Assembly (NCBI GenBank): GCA_910577195.1
Contig: CAJTLP010000001.1
Coordinates: 368,065-432,064 of the forward strand
Origin: an uncultured Eubacterium sp.
GTDB taxonomy: Bacteria; Bacillota; Clostridia; Oscillospirales; Acutalibacteraceae
Direction: 5' to 3'
DNA: 64,000 bases
In this document: positions 8,628 through 17,092 of the stretch, piece by piece
Position numbering within the stretch: position 1 is the stretch's first letter
How the letters are laid out: the number at the start of each line of letters is the position of its first letter
The notes under the pieces: generated by a model
The model's input: the letters and a program-made list of their open reading frames with translations, nothing else
The model's database searches: none
What the model was told of the DNA's origin: nothing
Made by a program: the position numbers and the translations under genes

Positions 8628-8894
8628 TTACATAAATGTATTTATTAAAAACGAAAGTGCAAAACCTGCCAGCGTAAACAGAACAGAGTTAAGAACGATT
8701 CTGAAAACTCTTTTTTTGCTTACCCTGACACGAGGGGGCTTCTGGGTAATCGTTGCCAATGCCTCCGCCTCTTTCTGAAGCTTTTTCCTGTCCTCGTTTT
8801 TATATTCAGGTTTAACAAAAAAAATTATTTTTTCAAAATATGGATTTTCTGTGTTTGTAACTTCCAGAATCTGTTTATTAACGCCCTTAATCAT
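8628..8894 (-). CDS. Small C-terminally anchored protein upstream of sleB
   Basis: 88 aa. A charged cytoplasmic part (residues 1-65, rich in Lys, Arg and Glu) is followed by one membrane segment (about 66-86, IVLNSVLFTLAGFALSFLI). It ends 13 nt before sleB, so the two are very likely co-transcribed, and it may help place or control the hydrolase (inference). It is not related to YpeB by anything visible. No family recognised. Confidence 0.6.
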   Translation of the reverse strand: MIKGVNKQILEVTNTENPYFEKIIFFVKPEYKNEDRKKLQKEAEALATITQKPPRVRVSKKRVFRIVLNSVLFTLAGFALSFLINTFM

Positions 8895-9293
8895 TTTAAG
8901 ATTTTATCCTTTCTTTTTTATACAATTAGTGTAGGATTTTTATATGGCAAATATACTAAAATCTTTTTGTCGAAATTTGTGAATTATTTCAAAATATTTT
9001 GCTTGACAGAGAATTATTATAACCAAAAGTATATTGTTAAAGATTTTTCTGCATTGTGGAAAACTATGTGGAAAATGTTAAAAACTTTATATATTTTCCC
9101 TTAATATGGTTGATTTTTTCTGTTGAAAACTCATTTTAACATTCATTTTTTTAAGTTTTCATAAATTTACACATAGTTTTTAACATTTTTAAATGTAACC
9201 AAATTGACATACTTTTTTGTACAAATTGCCTTTTTTCACTTTCCCTCTTGACAAAAAAATGTTATACTCTCAGTAAGATGAAAAGGAGTTTTC
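8895..9293. other. AT-rich 399-bp divergent intergenic region with two DnaA-box-like 9-mers
   Basis: No gene seen. It separates the minus sleB pair from the plus glycosylase gene and is very rich in A and T. At 9055-9063 and 9067-9075 the same 9-mer TGTGGAAAA (reverse TTTTCCACA) occurs twice, 12 bp apart. This is one base from the DnaA box TTATCCACA. A TATACT-like -10 at 9262-9267 precedes the glycosylase gene, but the TTGACA nearby is too close to pair with it. Confidence 0.5.
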
Positions 9294-10118
9294 GTGTACA
9301 TGGAAATCAAATATATTGGTAAGGATATTGTGCTTGAAGATATCAGATGTCTTGACCTTGATCTTACGCTCGACTGCGGTCAGGCATTCAGATGGAAAAA
9401 ACAGGAGGACGGCAGCTGGAGCGGCGTTGTAAAAGGCGTATTTCTGAATATCAGCAAAACCGATGATACCGTTCTTCTTAGAAATACCACAAAAGAGAAT
9501 TTTGAAAACATATGGCTTGATTATTTTGACTTTAATAAAGACTATGTTAAAATATGCGACACACTCAAGCAGGACAGCCTTTTAGCGCCCACTGTTGATG
9601 AATATTACGGAATACGGATTCTGAATCAGGACAGCTGGGAGGCACTGTGCTCATTTGTTATCAGCCAGCAGAACAATATAAAAAGAATAAAAGGCATTAT
9701 CAGCCGACTTTGCAAAGCGTACGGAGATGAGATAATCAACGGCTTTTATTCATTTCCTTCAGCAGAAAAGCTCAGCAGTCTTACTGTTGCGGATTTTGAG
9801 GAATTGGGAATGGGTTACCGTGCAAAATATCTGGAAAAATTATCAAAGAATGTTGCAGGCGGTAAAATTGATTTAGAAAAAATAAAAGTTCTTACTCTTG
9901 ACGAGGCAAGAAAAGAGCTGCTGAATATCTACGGTGTCGGCATCAAGGTGGCAAACTGTGCACTGCTTTTCGGCTTCGGATTTTATGATGCCTTCCCTGT
10001 TGATGTCTGGATGAAAAGGGTTATGGAATACTATCCTGACGGACTGCCGGAATGCTTTGACGGAATCGGCGGAATCGCCCAGCAGTACCTGTTCCACTGG
10101 GTAAGAAATAATTTATAA
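9294..10118 (+). CDS. 8-oxoguanine DNA glycosylase (OGG-type, HhH-GPD)
   Basis: 274 aa. Base-excision repair enzyme that removes 8-oxoguanine and nicks the strand by beta-elimination. An N-terminal OGG domain (LTLDCGQAFRW near residue 25) is followed by the HhH-GPD fold. The motif YGVGIKVANCALL holds the catalytic Lys equivalent to K249 of human OGG1, and PVDVWMKR holds the catalytic Asp. The GTG at 9294 is chosen because AAGGAG sits 5 nt upstream; an ATG two codons later is the alternative. rsmE follows after 15 nt, suggesting a two-gene operon. Confidence 0.9.
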   Translation: MYMEIKYIGKDIVLEDIRCLDLDLTLDCGQAFRWKKQEDGSWSGVVKGVFLNISKTDDTVLLRNTTKENFENIWLDYFDFNKDYVKICDTLKQDSLLAPTVDEYYGIRILNQDSWEALCSFVISQQNNIKRIKGIISRLCKAYGDEIINGFYSFPSAEKLSSLTVADFEELGMGYRAKYLEKLSKNVAGGKIDLEKIKVLTLDEARKELLNIYGVGIKVANCALLFGFGFYDAFPVDVWMKRVMEYYPDGLPECFDGIGGIAQQYLFHWVRNNL

Positions 10119-10133
10119 TATAAGGATATAATT

Positions 10134-10856
10134 ATGCAAAAATTATTTATTGATTTTATACCAAACGACAAGATAATACTGAATGAAGAGCAGTCAAGAC
10201 ATATTGCCAAATCACTGCGTATGCAGGTCGGTGATACACTTATGCTCACCTGCGGTGACGGCAATGATTACGGATGTCTCATTGAGCAGATTGACAATAA
10301 GCAGGTAATCCTTTCCGTATGCTATAAACAGGCGAACAACAGTGAACCGAGTGTTAAGGTAACACTCTTTCAGGGTGTCCCTAAGGGTGACAAAATGGAG
10401 GACATCATTCAGAAATGCACGGAGCTGGGAGTAAGCTCCATTGCGCCTGTTTTAACAAAAAGAGCAATCAGCAGACCTGATGAAAAGTCAGCAAAAAAGA
10501 AGCGTACAAGATATCAGAAGATTGCACTGGAGGCAGCACAGCAGAGCGGACGCGGAATCATTCCTGAAATCGGTGAAATGCAGACGCTTAAGCAGGCCGT
10601 ACAGAACGATAACAGTGATATTAAAATTCTCTTTTACGAGGGCGGAGGAGAGCCTCTCACAAAGCTCATTGACAGCAACACCAAATCCGTTTCCATATAT
10701 ATAGGTCCTGAGGGCGGTTTTGAGGCAGATGAGGTTGAACTGATAAAAGAGAACGACGGTATGGTTGCAACACTGGGGAAACGAATTCTGCGTACGCAGA
10801 CAGCACCTGTATGCGCACTCAGTGCAATTATGCTGCTGACCAATAATCTTGAATAG
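10134..10856 (+). CDS. rsmE: 16S rRNA (uracil-1498-N3)-methyltransferase
   Basis: 240 aa, normal for the family. It methylates N3 of U1498 in helix 44 of 16S rRNA using SAM. An N-terminal PUA-like domain (residues 1-65) precedes a knotted SPOUT domain. Motifs seen are QGVPKGDKMEDIIQKCTELG, YIGPEGGF and LGKRILRTQTAP, the last forming the trefoil-knot SAM site. It is co-directional with the glycosylase gene and followed by a strong bidirectional terminator. Confidence 0.95.
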   Translation: MQKLFIDFIPNDKIILNEEQSRHIAKSLRMQVGDTLMLTCGDGNDYGCLIEQIDNKQVILSVCYKQANNSEPSVKVTLFQGVPKGDKMEDIIQKCTELGVSSIAPVLTKRAISRPDEKSAKKKRTRYQKIALEAAQQSGRGIIPEIGEMQTLKQAVQNDNSDIKILFYEGGGEPLTKLIDSNTKSVSIYIGPEGGFEADEVELIKENDGMVATLGKRILRTQTAPVCALSAIMLLTNNLE

Positions 10857-10877
10857 ACAATAAAATAAAATAAAAAG

Positions 10878-10920
10878 AAATCCGACGGCACACCTTAAAA
10901 CAAGGTACACCATCGGATTT
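10878..10920. terminator. Bidirectional terminator
   Basis: AAATCCGACGGCACACCTT and AAGGTACACCATCGGATTT pair with a few internal mismatches around a 5-nt loop. It has a T-run on the plus side and an A-rich stretch on the other, between convergent genes. Confidence 0.85.
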
Positions 10921-10941
10921 TTTATATTATAAATAGATTTA

Positions 10942-12081
10942 TTACCAGGATACAGGCTGATTCATTCGGTCAACAAAATCTGACATTACCTCAGAAATTT
11001 TAATCTGCTGCGGACAAACCTGTTCGCAGGCACGGCAGCCGATACAAGCGGTAGGACGTTCATCCTCAGGCATTGCACCGATACCCATCTGCGTAATAAA
11101 GCCGTTTGAAAATTTAAGCTCGTTATACATAAATAGAAGGTTAGGTATATCCAGCTTGCAGGAACGGTGTGAAATGCAGTAGCGGCAGGCAGTACAGGGC
11201 AGAATGTCAAGCATACTGTCCGTAATCTCCATAAGCACTGCCATTTCCTCTTCATTAACAGGCTTATTTTCGCTGAAGGTTTTTACATTTTCTTCAAGCT
11301 GTTTCATATTTGACATACCTGAAAGCGTAACTGTAACCTCATCAATTGCCTGAATAAATCTGAAGCCCATTGACGCATTTGTTTCATCAGGACGAATTGC
11401 TTTAAGCTTTGCCGTGTTTTCCTCAGAAAGATTAACCAGCTTACCTCCGCGAAGCGGCTCCATTACCCATACAGGAATATTATATTCCTTTAAAAGCTCA
11501 ACCTTTTCCTTAGCCTCCTGGAGCTTCCAGTCAAGGTAGTTCAGCTGAATCTGGCAGAACTCCATCTTGTCTCCATAAGCTTCAAGAAATTTTTTCATTG
11601 TATCAATTCTGCCGTGAGCGGAAAAGCCGATATGCTTAATTCTTCCAAGCTCCTTTTGTTTGAGCATATAATCCATTATGCCGTACTTTTCGTCAATATA
11701 CTGTTCAACATTCAGCTCGCACACATTATGGAAAAGATAAAAGTCAACATAACCAAGTCCTGTGCGGTTTAACTGCTCCTCAAATATTTCCTCAATCTTA
11801 TCCATATTTGAAAGATCATAGCCGGGAAATTTGTCAGCGATATAAAAGCTGTCACGCGGATACTTCTGAAGCACCTTTCCCATTACAACCTCTGACATAC
11901 CATCGTGGTAACCATAGGCGGTATCAAAATAATTTATACCGTTATCAAAGGCATATTTAACCATTTCCTCAACCTGTGCCTCATCAATTTCAGACATAGG
12001 ATTACCGTCGACCGTTGGCAGACGCATAGCGCCCAGCCCAAGTGCGGAAAGCTCTAAATCCTGAAATTTTTTATAAATCAT
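10942..12081 (-). CDS. Aldo/keto reductase with C-terminal [4Fe-4S] domain
   Basis: 379 aa. Residues 1-270 are an aldo/keto reductase barrel: FDNGINYFDTAYGYHDG with catalytic Asp and Tyr, ADKF with the Lys, and FHNV in place of the catalytic His strand. The C-terminal 100 residues carry two cysteine clusters, CTACRYC and CIGCRACEQVCP, typical of the clostridial ferredoxin-fused subgroup. It probably reduces a carbonyl substrate with electrons shared between NAD(P)H and iron-sulfur centres, but the substrate is unknown. AAGGAG lies before the ATG. It stands alone. Confidence 0.88.
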   Translation of the reverse strand: MIYKKFQDLELSALGLGAMRLPTVDGNPMSEIDEAQVEEMVKYAFDNGINYFDTAYGYHDGMSEVVMGKVLQKYPRDSFYIADKFPGYDLSNMDKIEEIFEEQLNRTGLGYVDFYLFHNVCELNVEQYIDEKYGIMDYMLKQKELGRIKHIGFSAHGRIDTMKKFLEAYGDKMEFCQIQLNYLDWKLQEAKEKVELLKEYNIPVWVMEPLRGGKLVNLSEENTAKLKAIRPDETNASMGFRFIQAIDEVTVTLSGMSNMKQLEENVKTFSENKPVNEEEMAVLMEITDSMLDILPCTACRYCISHRSCKLDIPNLLFMYNELKFSNGFITQMGIGAMPEDERPTACIGCRACEQVCPQQIKISEVMSDFVDRMNQPVSW

Positions 12082-12151
12082 TTTATCATCTCCTTATTAC
12101 CAAATATAATTGTAATTAAAAATCATTTTAAAATCAAGTATATTACACTGC

Positions 12152-12922
12152 TTATTTTGAATTCAATTTATCAACAAAATCACAGTCTCTTGCCGTAAGC
12201 TCCACCCACGCAGGACGGAATCCGCATTTAACGGCATTGCGCACAGACTTTATATTTGACCACGCGGCACAGTAAAACGGCACTTTGCCGCGTGCAATAA
12301 TTTCCAGTGCCAGACGGCTTGTAAGCGCAGATGCTATACCCTGCTGTCTGTACTGCGGCAGCACATCAATACCGATCTGATACATATCCTCACAATCCGC
12401 CGAGCAGCCTGCCAAGCCTATAAGCTCACCGTTATCATATGCCCCTACTCCAAGCACATCAAGCTCTTTTCGTTCACTGCACAGGGCATTGCTCCACTGC
12501 GGCAAATAAAGATGATTAAAATCCTTTTGCTCCAGAATTCTGAGCTCATAATCACATGCAAGGGGCTTAAGCCGTGTTATATCCGGCAAAAAATATTCTG
12601 CCATAAAGCACACTTTTAAATTATGCGGTGCAAGCATATCGTTAAGCGCATTTATATTCGGTGTTTCAAAGCAGTGCTCAACAGAATATTTTTCTATATA
12701 TTCCGTCACGACATCCACTAAAGGCTCGATGACCTGAGCCACAATATTACTGCCATACGAAACCAAATCACACTGAAACGGCAAGGGAAGATATTTCCGT
12801 GCCTTTGGATGCCTGCACGACAAAACCACTTTGTTTGTGCTTTTAAAAAAATCCTCAGGACTGCAGTTACAATCATATGCTGACTGCTGAGCCGCAATCC
12901 TCCATATATCTTCATTATTCAT
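12152..12922 (-). CDS. GNAT family N-acetyltransferase
   Basis: 256 aa from the ATG at 12922, which has AGAGG 9 nt upstream; an ATG ten codons earlier lacks one. The C-terminal half has the GNAT fold with the acetyl-CoA loop QIGIDVLPQYRQQGIASALTSRL (R-x-x-G-I/A motif) near residue 195, followed by CAAWSNIKSVRNAVKCGFRP, the usual beta-bulge and last helix. The N-terminal 120 residues are a distinct domain rich in Cys and Pro with no clear relative. The acceptor substrate is not predictable. Confidence 0.8.
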   Translation of the reverse strand: MNNEDIWRIAAQQSAYDCNCSPEDFFKSTNKVVLSCRHPKARKYLPLPFQCDLVSYGSNIVAQVIEPLVDVVTEYIEKYSVEHCFETPNINALNDMLAPHNLKVCFMAEYFLPDITRLKPLACDYELRILEQKDFNHLYLPQWSNALCSERKELDVLGVGAYDNGELIGLAGCSADCEDMYQIGIDVLPQYRQQGIASALTSRLALEIIARGKVPFYCAAWSNIKSVRNAVKCGFRPAWVELTARDCDFVDKLNSK

Positions 12923-13069
12923 AATATTTTGCCTCTTATTTGTAAACAACATTACATTGTTGAATTTATAACAATAATTAATATATCATAACAAATATCC
13001 ATTTTCAATCGTTAACCGTATATCTGCCTGAATACCTGTCTTGTTAACGAAAAATTATTAATTTTATAC

Positions 13070-13098
13070 TTGACTTACTCTCACTGTTTATATATAAT
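13070..13098 (+). promoter_or_regulatory. Promoter of the MATE gene
   Basis: TTGACT (13070-13075), 17-nt spacer, TATAAT (13093-13098). The predicted start is about 80 nt before the ATG. Confidence 0.7.
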
Positions 13099-13184
13099 GA
13101 TTTCTTACCGTAAAGACAAAACACTTTACAGCTGAGCGGTTTTAACGAAATCTATAATATCTAAAATTAAAGTAGTGATGACGA

Positions 13185-14561
13185 ATGGAAAATGATGAAA
13201 AAATAGAATTGTTTGAAAATATGCCGGTCAGAAAAGCGGTTATGAAACTATCTGTTCCTACAGTTTTAAGCTCGCTTGTAATGGTTATTTATAATCTTGC
13301 CGATACTTATTTTGTAGGTATGCTGGGTAGTCCGATTGAAAATTCTGCAGTGACGCTTGCCGCACCGCTTTTGCTGGCATTCAATGCAGTAAATAATCTT
13401 TTTGGCGTAGGCAGTTCAAGTATGATGAGCCGTGCACTCGGCAGAAAAGATTTTGATACGGTTTACAGAAGCTCTGCTTTTGGTTTTTACTGTGCAGTAA
13501 TCAGCGGAGCACTGTTTTCTCTGCTTTATACCATATTGCATATACCGCTTTTATCTGTTCTCGGTGCAGACAGTGAAACAGCGGCGGCAACAGCACAGTA
13601 TCTTAAATGGACAGTAGGTTTCGGTGCAGTGCCTGCCATTTTAAATGTTGTGCTTGCTTATCTTGTGCGAGCTGAGGGTTCGTCTCTTCATGCAAGTGTC
13701 GGCACAATGAGCGGCTGTATACTCAATATTATTCTTGATCCGTTTTTTGTTCTTCCGCAATTTTTGGATATGGGTGCGGCAGGTGCAGGGCTTGCTACAT
13801 TTATTTCAAACTGTTTTGCGTGCGTATATTTCTTTATCCTTCTTTATGTTAAAAGAAAAAGTACATATGTGTGCGTTAATCCTAAAAAGTTCGGCTTTAA
13901 AAAGGAAATTGTGTCAGGTGTTTTTGCAGTCGGCATTCCTGCATCCATTCAGAATCTGCTTAATGTTACAGGAATGACGGTGCTTAATAATTTCACTGCG
14001 GCATTCGGGTCTTCGGCAGTTGCCGCAATGGGCATAGCACAGAAAATCAATATGATTCCGATGCAGGTCGCTCTGGGCTTTTCACAGGGAATTATGCCGC
14101 TGATCAGTTATTCCTATGCAAGCAAAAATGTAAAGCGAATGAAGAAAGCACTTATATTTTCAAGTGAAATTTCTATCGGTTTCCTGCTTGTGGCAACGAT
14201 AGGTTTTTATCTATTCTCGGGCGGTCTGATTTCGCTGTTTATGGAAAATGATGCTATCGTTGTGTATGGCTCAAAATTTTTGCAGGGAATGTGCCTTTCA
14301 CTGCCGTTTTTGTGTATGGATTTTATCGCAGTCGGCGTCTTTCAGGCATGTGGAATGGGCAAAAAGTCACTTGCTTTTGCAATTATGCGAAAAATTGTTC
14401 TTGAAATTCCGGCATTGTTTCTGCTGAATTATCTGTATCCGCTTTATGGCCTTGCTTATGCACAAACTGTATCTGAAATTATACTTGCGGTCGCTGCTGT
14501 ATTTACGCTCGCAAGTTTATTCAAAAAATTAAAAAAAGAATGCTCGGATGTATTATTTTAG
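13185..14561 (+). CDS. MATE family efflux transporter
   Basis: 458 aa with twelve hydrophobic segments in two six-helix halves, the multidrug and toxic compound extrusion fold (DinF/NorM-type). N-terminal features ENMPVRKAVMKLSVPTVLSS and ADTYFVGMLG are characteristic of the clostridial subgroup, with G-A-G loops between helices. Members exchange Na+ or H+ for cationic drugs. The ribosome site is weak (GTGATG). It is a single gene with a sigma-A promoter and a strong terminator. Confidence 0.92.
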   Translation: MENDEKIELFENMPVRKAVMKLSVPTVLSSLVMVIYNLADTYFVGMLGSPIENSAVTLAAPLLLAFNAVNNLFGVGSSSMMSRALGRKDFDTVYRSSAFGFYCAVISGALFSLLYTILHIPLLSVLGADSETAAATAQYLKWTVGFGAVPAILNVVLAYLVRAEGSSLHASVGTMSGCILNIILDPFFVLPQFLDMGAAGAGLATFISNCFACVYFFILLYVKRKSTYVCVNPKKFGFKKEIVSGVFAVGIPASIQNLLNVTGMTVLNNFTAAFGSSAVAAMGIAQKINMIPMQVALGFSQGIMPLISYSYASKNVKRMKKALIFSSEISIGFLLVATIGFYLFSGGLISLFMENDAIVVYGSKFLQGMCLSLPFLCMDFIAVGVFQACGMGKKSLAFAIMRKIVLEIPALFLLNYLYPLYGLAYAQTVSEIILAVAAVFTLASLFKKLKKECSDVLF

Positions 14562-14601
14562 CCGGACAAATGAATATTGAATAATGAAAAAGAAGAATAC
14601 A

Positions 14602-14641
14602 AAGCAAAAATCCGTTCTCTTGTGAGAACGGATTTTTGCTT
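14602..14641. terminator. Bidirectional terminator between MATE gene and tRNA cluster
   Basis: AAGCAAAAATCCGTTCTC and GAGAACGGATTTTTGCTT form a perfect 18-bp stem with a TTGT loop. Confidence 0.9.
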
Positions 14642-14718
14642 TGGCACGCTTGAGGGGATTCGAACCTCCGACCTACCGCTTAGGAGGCGGTCGCTCTATC
14701 CTACTGAGCTACAAGCGC
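14642..14718 (-). tRNA. tRNA-Arg (anticodon CCT)
   Basis: Minus-strand cloverleaf of 77 nt including an encoded CCA. The acceptor GCGCTTG pairs with CAAGCGT, the D-arm is GCTCAGTAGGATAGAGC, the anticodon stem ACCGC/GCGGT closes loop CTCCTAA (anticodon CCT), and the T-arm is GGAGG-TTCGAAT-CCCCT. It reads AGG. Confidence 0.95.
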
Positions 14719-14735
14719 AAATTTGATTTATTAAA

Positions 14736-14760
14736 AAAGACACCTGAAAAGGTGTCTTTT
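14736..14760. terminator. Terminator-like hairpin between tRNA-Glu and tRNA-Arg
   Basis: AAAAGACACC and GGTGTCTTTT flank a 5-nt loop, with T- or A-runs on both sides. It would end the tRNA-Met/tRNA-Glu transcript on the minus strand. Confidence 0.75.
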
Positions 14761-14762
14761 TT

Positions 14763-14837
14763 TGGTGACCCGGACGGGAATTGAACCCGTGTTACCGCCG
14801 TGAAAGGGCGGTGTCTTAACCTCTTGACCACCGGGCC
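14763..14837 (-). tRNA. tRNA-Glu (anticodon TTC)
   Basis: 75 nt with encoded CCA. The acceptor GGCCCGG pairs with CCGGGTC, the anticodon stem CCGCC/GGCGG closes loop CTTTCAC (anticodon TTC), and the T-arm is ACGGG-TTCAATT-CCCGT. Confidence 0.95.
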
Positions 14838-14842
14838 AACGA

Positions 14843-14919
14843 TGGTGGCTTTAACTGGATTCGAACCAGTGACACCGCGGGTATGAACCGCGTGCTCTAG
14901 CCAACTGAGCTATAAAGCC
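14843..14919 (-). tRNA. tRNA-Met, elongator type (anticodon CAT)
   Basis: 77 nt with encoded CCA. The acceptor GGCTTTA pairs with TAAAGCC, the anticodon stem CGCGG/CCGCG closes loop TTCATAC, and the T-arm is ACTGG-TTCGAAT-CCAGT. It lacks the initiator's unpaired first base and G-C run in the anticodon stem. A lysidine-modified Ile tRNA cannot be fully excluded, but the anticodon loop resembles elongator Met. Confidence 0.88.
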
Positions 14920-15047
14920 ATACAGTTTTTGTGCAAGCAAGATTATATCCTATTAAAGATTATTTGTCAACACTTTTTTTATATTCAAATCATATTTTTT
15001 CTGAAAATGCCAAAATTCGCCGTAAAAAACATACATGTTCAAAGTTA

Positions 15048-15086
15048 GTACATATGTTTGACTTTGTGCAGACATAATGTTATTAT
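15048..15086 (+). promoter_or_regulatory. lexA promoter with overlapping candidate LexA operator
   Basis: TTGACT (15058-15063), 17-nt spacer, TATTAT (15081-15086). The imperfect palindrome GTACATATGTTT (15048-15059) resembles the Gram-positive SOS box GAACATATGTTC, with two mismatches, and overlaps the -35, as expected for autorepression. A second ACATGTTC half-site lies at 15033-15040. Confidence 0.55.
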
Positions 15087-15119
15087 ATAATAAATAAACT
15101 ACGGAGAACATATAAGCCT

Positions 15120-15707
15120 ATGAAAAAATTAACCGATAAGCAAAATGAAATTTTTGAATATATTAAGGAAATAATATCACAAAGAGGTATTGCCCCCTCT
15201 GTAAGAGAAATAGGTGAAGCTGTTGGGCTTCGTTCCACATCATCTGTTCAGTACAATCTCAATGCACTTGAGGATGCAGGCTATATCAAGCGTGATGCCA
15301 ATCTGAAGCGCACCATACGCATCAGCGGCAGCTCCGAAACAGTCAATCATATTCCTCTTTTAGGCACGGTTACGGCAGGTATGCCGATACTCGCAACACA
15401 ACAGATTGAAGATTATATCGCACTTTCCGGAGTGAACGGAAATAATCTTTTTGCCCTTCATGTAAAGGGTGATTCTATGATAAACGCCGGTATTTTTGAT
15501 GGGGACATCGTTGTTGTGGAGCAAACGCCTGTTGCAGAAAACGGTGAAATCGTTGTTGCACTTATTGATGAAGAGGCAACTGTAAAACGATTCTATAAGG
15601 AAAACGGTCATTTCAGACTTCAGCCTGAAAATGATAAATACGAGCCTATTATTGTTTCTGAATGTGCTGTTCTCGGCAAAGTAAAAACATTGGTACGCTC
15701 CTATTGA
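15120..15707 (+). CDS. lexA: LexA SOS repressor
   Basis: 195 aa. Represses DNA-repair genes until RecA filaments trigger its self-cleavage. The N-terminal winged helix (residues 1-65) contains GIAPSVREIGEAVGLRSTSSV. The cleavage dipeptide Ala-Gly is in GTVTAGMP near residue 86, the catalytic Ser in KGDSMINAGI near 119, and the catalytic Lys in EATVKRF near 157. All are intact, so it should be inducible. The upstream region carries an SOS-box-like palindrome over the -35. Confidence 0.96.
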   Translation: MKKLTDKQNEIFEYIKEIISQRGIAPSVREIGEAVGLRSTSSVQYNLNALEDAGYIKRDANLKRTIRISGSSETVNHIPLLGTVTAGMPILATQQIEDYIALSGVNGNNLFALHVKGDSMINAGIFDGDIVVVEQTPVAENGEIVVALIDEEATVKRFYKENGHFRLQPENDKYEPIIVSECAVLGKVKTLVRSY

Positions 15708-15760
15708 TATTTTAAATATAGTATGCTAAAATTCTTAAAAATAATCGGAGGTTTTAAAAT

Positions 15761-16588
15761 ATGAGTGAATGTACACATGACTGTTCAAGCTGTAAGGAAA
15801 ACTGTTCTTCAAGAAAGACTTCAAGAGAGGATTTCCTCAAGCCTATGAACAAATATTCAAATATTAAAAAAGTTATCGGTATTGTAAGCGGTAAGGGCGG
15901 AGTCGGCAAAAGCCTTGTATCCTGTATGCTTGCATCACAATGTGCAAAAGCAGGGCTTAAGGTCGGCATACTGGATGCAGATATAACAGGTCCGTCCATA
16001 CCAAAGTCCTTTGGTATCACCTCACGTGCAATGCAGGATGAGGAATGCCTGCTGCCTACCGTTGCCGACGGCGGAATTAAAATGATGAGTATCAATCTTC
16101 TGCTGGAGGATACCAACTCCCCTGTTGTATGGCGCGGTCCTGTTATCAGCGGTGTAATTGAGCAGTTCTGGACTGATGTTCGCTGGGGCGAGCTTGATTA
16201 TCTTTTTGTTGATATGCCTCCGGGAACAGGAGATGTAGCACTGACCGTATTCCAGAGCCTGCCTATTGACGGAATTGTTATTGTTTCAACTCCTCAGGAT
16301 TTGGTTAAAATGATTGTGAACAAGGCTTATAACATGGCTAAGATGATGAATGTACCTGTTCTCGGTTTAGTTGAAAATATGAGCTATTATGTTTGTGAGG
16401 ACTGCGGAAAAAAGATTAACATTTTCGGCGAATCACAGATTGATGAAACAGCAAAGGAGCTTGGTGTGCCTGTGATTGCTAAGCTGCCTATCCAGCCGAA
16501 TATCAATCAGCTTGTGGACAATGGCAGAATTTTCGATGCCCAGTGCAATGAGCTTGATGATTTTATCAGTGTGTTAAAGGGAGAATAA
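15761..16588 (+). CDS. Mrp/NBP35-type P-loop ATPase (iron-sulfur cluster carrier)
   Basis: 275 aa. A short Cys-rich N-terminus (four Cys between residues 4 and 16) precedes a deviant Walker A, SGKGGVGKS, near residue 48. Other family marks are DADITGPSIP, VDMPPGTGDVALTV, and a CEDCGKK pair near 210 equivalent to the CxxC that holds a bridging [4Fe-4S] cluster. The family delivers Fe-S clusters to apoproteins. GGAGG lies before the ATG. It is followed after 2 nt by dCMP deaminase, so these are co-transcribed. Confidence 0.92.
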   Translation: MSECTHDCSSCKENCSSRKTSREDFLKPMNKYSNIKKVIGIVSGKGGVGKSLVSCMLASQCAKAGLKVGILDADITGPSIPKSFGITSRAMQDEECLLPTVADGGIKMMSINLLLEDTNSPVVWRGPVISGVIEQFWTDVRWGELDYLFVDMPPGTGDVALTVFQSLPIDGIVIVSTPQDLVKMIVNKAYNMAKMMNVPVLGLVENMSYYVCEDCGKKINIFGESQIDETAKELGVPVIAKLPIQPNINQLVDNGRIFDAQCNELDDFISVLKGE

Positions 16589-16590
16589 CC

Positions 16591-17088
16591 ATGTCGAAAA
16601 GAGAAGGATATATTAACTGGGACGAATATTTTATGGGTGTGGCAATCCTGGCATCTCAGCGAAGCAAGGACCCCAGCACACAGGTTGGTGCCTGTATTGT
16701 AAATGATGACAATAAAATTATGTCCGTTGGCTACAACGGCTTTCCGAGAGGCTGCAGTGATGATGAATTCCCTTGGGAGCGCAGCGGAGACAAAGACAGC
16801 GATACCAAATATCCTTATGTCTGCCACGCTGAACTCAATGCGATTTTAAATGCAGGCGGAAACAATCTTAAGGACTGCCGTATTTATGTGGCACTCTTCC
16901 CATGCAATGAATGTGCAAAAGCAATCATTCAGTGCGGAATAAAAGAGGTTATCTACATAAGTGACAAATACGGTGATACAGATCTTGTAAAGGCAAGCAA
17001 AAGAATGCTGAACTGTGCAGGCGTAAAGCTTACGCATTTTGATTCCGAAAAATCAATCACAATAGATTTCAACAGTGAAGGAATTTAA
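16591..17088 (+). CDS. Deoxycytidylate (dCMP) deaminase, ComEB-like
   Basis: 165 aa. Zinc enzyme converting dCMP to dUMP for dTTP synthesis. The zinc ligands and catalytic Glu are in CHAELNAIL (His and Glu, near residue 77) and PCNECAKAI (two Cys, near 108). The DPSTQVGACIV and SVGYNGFPRGC substrate-binding stretches are present. It starts 2 nt after the Mrp gene with GGGAG upstream and ends 4 nt before the HAD gene. Confidence 0.93.
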   Translation: MSKREGYINWDEYFMGVAILASQRSKDPSTQVGACIVNDDNKIMSVGYNGFPRGCSDDEFPWERSGDKDSDTKYPYVCHAELNAILNAGGNNLKDCRIYVALFPCNECAKAIIQCGIKEVIYISDKYGDTDLVKASKRMLNCAGVKLTHFDSEKSITIDFNSEGI

Positions 17089-17092
17089 CGGT

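Noticed and set aside
14843..14919. Could the CAT tRNA be the initiator tRNA?
   Set aside because: The first acceptor pair is G-C and the anticodon stem lacks the three G-C pairs typical of initiators.
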